Below, piece after piece: positions 60,796 through 64,000 of a DNA stretch of 64,000 nt. How positions within the stretch are numbered: position 1 is the stretch's first letter; every line of letters starts with the position of its first letter. The position numbers and the translations under genes are program-made. The notes beneath the pieces were generated by a model. It had not been told where the DNA came from. It did no database searches and saw only the letters and a program-made list of their open reading frames with translations. Source of the stretch: Nocardioides sp. T2.26MG-1 (GTDB lineage Bacteria; Actinomycetota; Actinomycetes; Propionibacteriales; Nocardioidaceae); NCBI RefSeq assembly GCF_950101795.1, contig NZ_CATNLZ010000001.1, positions 317,382 through 381,381 of the forward strand, read 5' to 3'.

Positions 60796-61569
60796 TCACG
60801 AGTTGCGCTGGAAGACCAGCTCTAGCCCGCGCAGTGTCAACCACGGCGCGTGCTGGGTGAAGCAGTGGCATTCATCGAGCACGACCGGCGCGAGATAACC
60901 GGTCGCAATCACGTGCACGTCCGCGGATTCGGCGCCGAGCTCGGCGATCATCCGCTCGACAATTCCCTCGACCTGGGCGGCCACACCGAAAACCATTCCC
61001 GACTGCAGAGCCTCGACGGTGTTCTTCGCAATCACCGAACGCGGGCGCAGCAATTCGACTTTCCGCAGCTGCGCACCACGGCGCCCGAGCGCCTCGAGGG
61101 AGAGCTCGATCCCGGGCGAGATCGCGCCCCCGACGTACTGGCCCTGGGCGCTGACCACGTCGAAGGTCGTCGCCGTGCCGCCGAAGTCGACGACGATCGC
61201 GGGTCCGCCGTACTCGTGGACCGCGGCGAGCGCGTTGATGATCCGGTCGGTGCCGACCTCGCGCGGGTTGTCCATCAGCACCGGGACGCCGGTGCGCACC
61301 CCGGGCTCGACGACCACCCGGGCCACGTCGGCGAAGTGACGGGTGAGCATCTCGCGCCACTCGTGCAGGACGGCCGGGACGGTCGCGCAGACGGCGATCC
61401 CGTCGACCTCGTCGAGCGCGGCCCCGAGCAGGCCACGCAGCAGCACCGCCCACTCGTCGGCGGTGTTGCGCTCGTCGGTGGCCACCCGCCAGTCGGCGAG
61501 CACCGTGCCGTCGGCGACCAGACCGAGGACCGTGTGGCTGTTGCCGATGTCGGCACAGAGCAGCGGCAC
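60796..61569 (-). CDS. coaX: Type III pantothenate kinase
   Basis: CoaX phosphorylates pantothenate, the first step of coenzyme A synthesis. The 257 residues have the N-terminal ASKHA phosphate loop LCADIGNSHTVLGL, the VGTDRIINALAAV segment, VVDFGGTATTFDVV and GGAISPGIELSLEAL. It starts 4 nt after the nadC stop, and nadB-nadC-coaX are read together. Its last third uses somewhat more A/T-ending codons than its neighbours, close to the AT-rich lsr2 promoter. Confidence 0.94.
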   Translation of the reverse strand: MPLLCADIGNSHTVLGLVADGTVLADWRVATDERNTADEWAVLLRGLLGAALDEVDGIAVCATVPAVLHEWREMLTRHFADVARVVVEPGVRTGVPVLMDNPREVGTDRIINALAAVHEYGGPAIVVDFGGTATTFDVVSAQGQYVGGAISPGIELSLEALGRRGAQLRKVELLRPRSVIAKNTVEALQSGMVFGVAAQVEGIVERMIAELGAESADVHVIATGYLAPVVLDECHCFTQHAPWLTLRGLELVFQRNS

Positions 61570-61572
61570 GGC

Positions 61573-62499
61573 TCAGCCCTCGGTTCCCGGGGTCCCCGGC
61601 GCGACGGGAGCGGAGCGAGCGCCGTGTCGGGGTAGGAGATCGAGTCCGAGGTCGAACACCTTGACCGAGTGGGTGAGCGCCCCGACCGAGATGAAGTCGA
61701 CCCCGGTCTCGGCCACCTCGCGCGCCCGTTCGAGGGTCAGCCCGCCGGACGCCTCGAGCGTGGCACGCCCCTCGGTGATCCGGACCGCCTCGGCCATCGT
61801 CGCGGTGTCCATGTTGTCGAGCAGGATCTCGGTGCACCCGGCCGCGAGCAGGTCGCGCAGCTGGTCGAGGTCGGTGACCTCCACCTCCACCCGCAGGTCG
61901 GGGTAGGCCGCGCGGACGGCGTCGTACGCCGGCACCACGCCGCCGGCGGCGACCACGTGGTTGTCCTTGACCATGGCCCGGTCGCTGAGGCTGAAGCGGT
62001 GGTTGACGCCGCCACCGCAGCGCACGGCGTACTTCTGCAGGGCCCGGAAGGTCGGCAGCGTCTTGCGGGTGTCGAGCACCCGGGCGCGGGTGCCGGCCAG
62101 GGCGTCGACCCAGTGAGCGGTGGCGGTGGCGACCCCGGAGAGGTGGCTGGCGTAGTTGAGGGCGATGCGCTCGGCGGTCAGGAGCCCGCGCGTGGGCCCG
62201 GACACCCGCATCACGACGTCCCCGGGGGCGACGCGCGTGCCGTCGGGGACCCGGTCGGTGACCGCGACCGTGTCGCCCATGACCTCGTGGAACACCAGGG
62301 CGGCGACGCCGAGTCCGGCGACGACGCCGGCCTCGCGGGCGGCGAAGACCCCGGTGCCCAGCGCGTCGGGGGCGATCGTCGCGATCGAGGTGACGTCCCC
62401 GGCGGGGAGGTCCTCCGCGAGCGCCTCGGCGATCTGGGCCCGCACCGCGTCCGGGTCGAGCCCGGCGGCGCGCAGCTCGCCGTCGTACGGCGTGCTCAC
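61573..62499 (-). CDS. nadC: Nicotinate-nucleotide pyrophosphorylase (quinolinate phosphoribosyltransferase)
   Basis: NadC converts quinolinate and PRPP to nicotinate mononucleotide in NAD synthesis. The 308 residues from GTG 62499 show ALAEDLPAGDVTS, ALNYASHLSGVAT (as IALNYASHLSGVATAT), RVLDTRKTLPTFRALQKYAV, NHRFSLSDRAMVKDNHV, VEVEVTDLDQL and EASGGLTLERAREVA. The start overlaps the nadB stop (GTGA). It is followed by coaX. Confidence 0.96.
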   Translation of the reverse strand: MSTPYDGELRAAGLDPDAVRAQIAEALAEDLPAGDVTSIATIAPDALGTGVFAAREAGVVAGLGVAALVFHEVMGDTVAVTDRVPDGTRVAPGDVVMRVSGPTRGLLTAERIALNYASHLSGVATATAHWVDALAGTRARVLDTRKTLPTFRALQKYAVRCGGGVNHRFSLSDRAMVKDNHVVAAGGVVPAYDAVRAAYPDLRVEVEVTDLDQLRDLLAAGCTEILLDNMDTATMAEAVRITEGRATLEASGGLTLERAREVAETGVDFISVGALTHSVKVFDLGLDLLPRHGARSAPVAPGTPGTEG

Positions 62500-64000
62500 G
62501 CCGCGCCCCGGTCGGTCGGGGGCGCGGGCACGAACTCGAGCGTGCTCGCGCCGTCGGACATCAGCACGTCGAAGTGGCCCGCGAAGTCCGCGTCGTCGCG
62601 CTCGGGGAAGTCCTCGCGCCAGTGGGAGCCGCGGGTCTCCTCGCGTAGCGCCGCGGCGTCGGCGAGCGCCACCGCGATCGTCAGCAGGTTGGTGGTCTCC
62701 CACGACTCCTGGTCGATCGCGTCCGCGGTCTCGCCGGCGAGCTTGTCGAGCAGGCCGGCGGCGTCGGCGAGGCCGTCGGCGGTGCGCAGCACGCCGACCC
62801 GGCTGGTCATCACATCCTGGAGCTCACGACGCACGCTGCCCGGCACGAGACCCGCGGTGCGGGTGTCGGTCACCGGCGGCTGCAAGGGACGGAGCTCGCC
62901 GGGCAGCACCTGCGCGATCCGGCGTGAGAAGACCAGCCCCTCGAGCAGCGAGTTGGAGGCCAGCCGGTTGGCGCCGTGGACGCCGGAGCAGGCGGCCTCG
63001 CCGGTCGCGTAGAGCCCCGGGACGGTCGAGCGGCCCCAGAGGTCGGTGCGGACGCCGCCGGAGGCGTAGTGGCAGGCGGGCGCGACCGGGATGAGCTCGG
63101 TGACCGGGTCGACGCCGTGGCTGCGGGTGGTGGCCAGGATCGTCGGGAACCGCCGCTCCCACTCGTCGGCGCCGAGGTGGCGGGCGTCGAGCCACATGTG
63201 CGGCCGGCCGGTCTCGTTCATCCGGCGGGTGATCGCCTTGGCGACGACGTCGCGCGGGGCGAGGTCGGCGAGCTCGTGGACGCCCTGCATGAACCGGTTG
63301 CCCTCGAAGTCGACCAGGAAGGCGCCCTCGCCGCGGACCGCCTCGGAGATCAAAGGCTGCTGGCCCAGCGAGTCGGGCCCGAGGTACATCACCGTGGGGT
63401 GGAACTGCACGAACTCGAGGTCGCGCAGCACCGCCCCGGCACGCAGGGCGACGGCCATCCCGTCGCCGGTGGACACCGCCGGGTTGGTGGTCTGGGAGAA
63501 CACCTGGCCGAGCCCGCCGCTGGCCAGTACCACCGCGCGGCAGTGGACCGCACCGACACCGTCGCGCTGCCCCTCCCCCATCACGTGCAGCGTGACCCCG
63601 GCGACGCCGCCGTCCTCGGCGAGCAGCAGGTCGACCGCGAGCGCGTGCTGGATGACCTCGATATCGGGTGCCTGCTCGACCGCCGCGATCAGGGCGCGCT
63701 GGATCTCGGCGCCGGTCGCGTCGCCGCCCGCGTGGGCGATGCGGTCGCGGTGGTGCCCGCCCTCGCGGCCGAGCGAGAGTTCGCCGTCGGGGTCGTGGTC
63801 GAAGTTCGCGCCCAACGCGATCAGCTCACGCACGGCCTCGGGGCCCTCGGTGACCAGGGCGTGCACGGCCGCGCGGTCGCAGGCGCCGGCGCCCGCCACC
63901 AGCGTGTCGAGCTCGTGCTCCGCCGGGGTGTCGCCCGGGCCGAGCGCCGCGGCGATGCCGCCCTGGGCCCACTGGGTGGAGCCGGCGGCGAGCACGTCCT
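62496..64000 (-). CDS. nadB: L-aspartate oxidase (partial, N-terminus beyond window)
   Basis: NadB oxidises aspartate to iminoaspartate with FAD, feeding quinolinate synthase. About 500 residues are visible; the FAD-binding N-terminus lies past base 64000. The frame enters at AGSTQWAQGGIAAALG and shows TLVAGAGACDR, VVLASGGLGQVFSQTTNP, EFVQFHPT and HYASGGVRTDLWGRSTVPGL, then the helical C-terminal domain. It is coupled to nadC; nadA is expected upstream outside the window. Confidence 0.95.
   Translation of the reverse strand, partial: DVLAAGSTQWAQGGIAAALGPGDTPAEHELDTLVAGAGACDRAAVHALVTEGPEAVRELIALGANFDHDPDGELSLGREGGHHRDRIAHAGGDATGAEIQRALIAAVEQAPDIEVIQHALAVDLLLAEDGGVAGVTLHVMGEGQRDGVGAVHCRAVVLASGGLGQVFSQTTNPAVSTGDGMAVALRAGAVLRDLEFVQFHPTVMYLGPDSLGQQPLISEAVRGEGAFLVDFEGNRFMQGVHELADLAPRDVVAKAITRRMNETGRPHMWLDARHLGADEWERRFPTILATTRSHGVDPVTELIPVAPACHYASGGVRTDLWGRSTVPGLYATGEAACSGVHGANRLASNSLLEGLVFSRRIAQVLPGELRPLQPPVTDTRTAGLVPGSVRRELQDVMTSRVGVLRTADGLADAAGLLDKLAGETADAIDQESWETTNLLTIAVALADAAALREETRGSHWREDFPERDDADFAGHFDVLMSDGASTLEFVPAPPTDRGAA

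Noticed and set aside
1..64000. Mobile elements, prophage, CRISPR arrays, rRNA or tRNA genes
   Set aside because: No transposase, integrase, spaced direct repeats, rRNA sequence or tRNA cloverleaf was seen in the intergenic gaps, which are nearly all under 300 nt. A tRNA search program would settle this.

Overview
The window is a stretch of chromosome from a high-GC Gram-positive bacterium. Extreme GC at third codon positions, many GTG starts, Lsr2, a BldN-type sigma factor with an RsbN-like partner, the 33-residue ribosomal protein bS22 and menaquinone-based respiration all point to Actinobacteria. The style of the genes fits Nocardioidaceae (Nocardioides-like), an inference from general resemblance. 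I see no insertion sequence, phage gene, integrase, CRISPR array, rRNA or tRNA. Gene order is strongly conserved: as I recall them, large parts follow the Mycobacterium tuberculosis order Rv0495c-Rv0558 (ppx, sugar isomerase, proC, HTH protein, bS22, galE-like, plsC-like, serB-like, glutaredoxin-like, hemA-C-D-B, hemL, ccd/res genes, menA-E-C-D) and Rv3585-Rv3600c (radA, disA, mutY, clpC, lsr2, coaX). The middle also follows Streptomyces coelicolor SCO3317-SCO3337 (hem, rex, bldN, rsbN, acuC, trpS1, proC).

Region by region: 1-7.6 kb has the start of a complex I operon (nuoA-E), menG, an L,D-transpeptidase and an isochorismate synthase. 7.7-13.9 kb is a mixed accessory stretch: a metallo-hydrolase, a LysE exporter, a GNAT enzyme, a TetR regulator with its hydrolase, a CPA1 antiporter fused to a UBP zinc finger, and an AraC/DinB protein. 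14-18.5 kb holds menE-menC-menD, with menA divergent. 18.5-23.9 kb has small membrane proteins and the system II cytochrome c maturation set (ccsB, resB, ccdA, a ResA-like thioredoxin). 23.9-32.6 kb makes heme: hemL, then a rex-hemA-hemC-cobA/hemD-hemB operon, separated by a secreted lytic transglycosylase. 32.8-41 kb contains a glutaredoxin-like protein, an acyl-CoA ligase, a HAD phosphatase, the BldN/RsbN-like pair, an acyltransferase, an epimerase, bS22 and a BdtA-like HTH protein. 41-50.3 kb has acuC, trpS behind a tryptophan attenuator, proC, proline dehydrogenase, an ABC-2 exporter, a TetR regulator, Ppx/GppA and a conserved cysteine-rich protein. 50.4-64 kb has a VOC protein, a methyltransferase, a LacI regulator, radA-disA, mutY, clpC, lsr2, coaX, nadC and nadB.

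The genes fit together as an aerobic respiratory core: quinone, heme and cytochrome c synthesis plus complex I, plausibly tied to NADH/NAD+ balance through Rex. A Rex gene sits at the head of the heme operon, and Rex-like operators precede both rex and nuoA. The most informative non-coding signals are a four-segment tryptophan attenuator before trpS, BldN-type promoters before the RsbN-like gene and the transglycosylase, a two-hairpin palindromic element placed just after stop codons, several regulator operators that overlap leaderless promoters, and a frequent leaderless pattern (TAnnnT, 6-7 nt, ATG/GTG).
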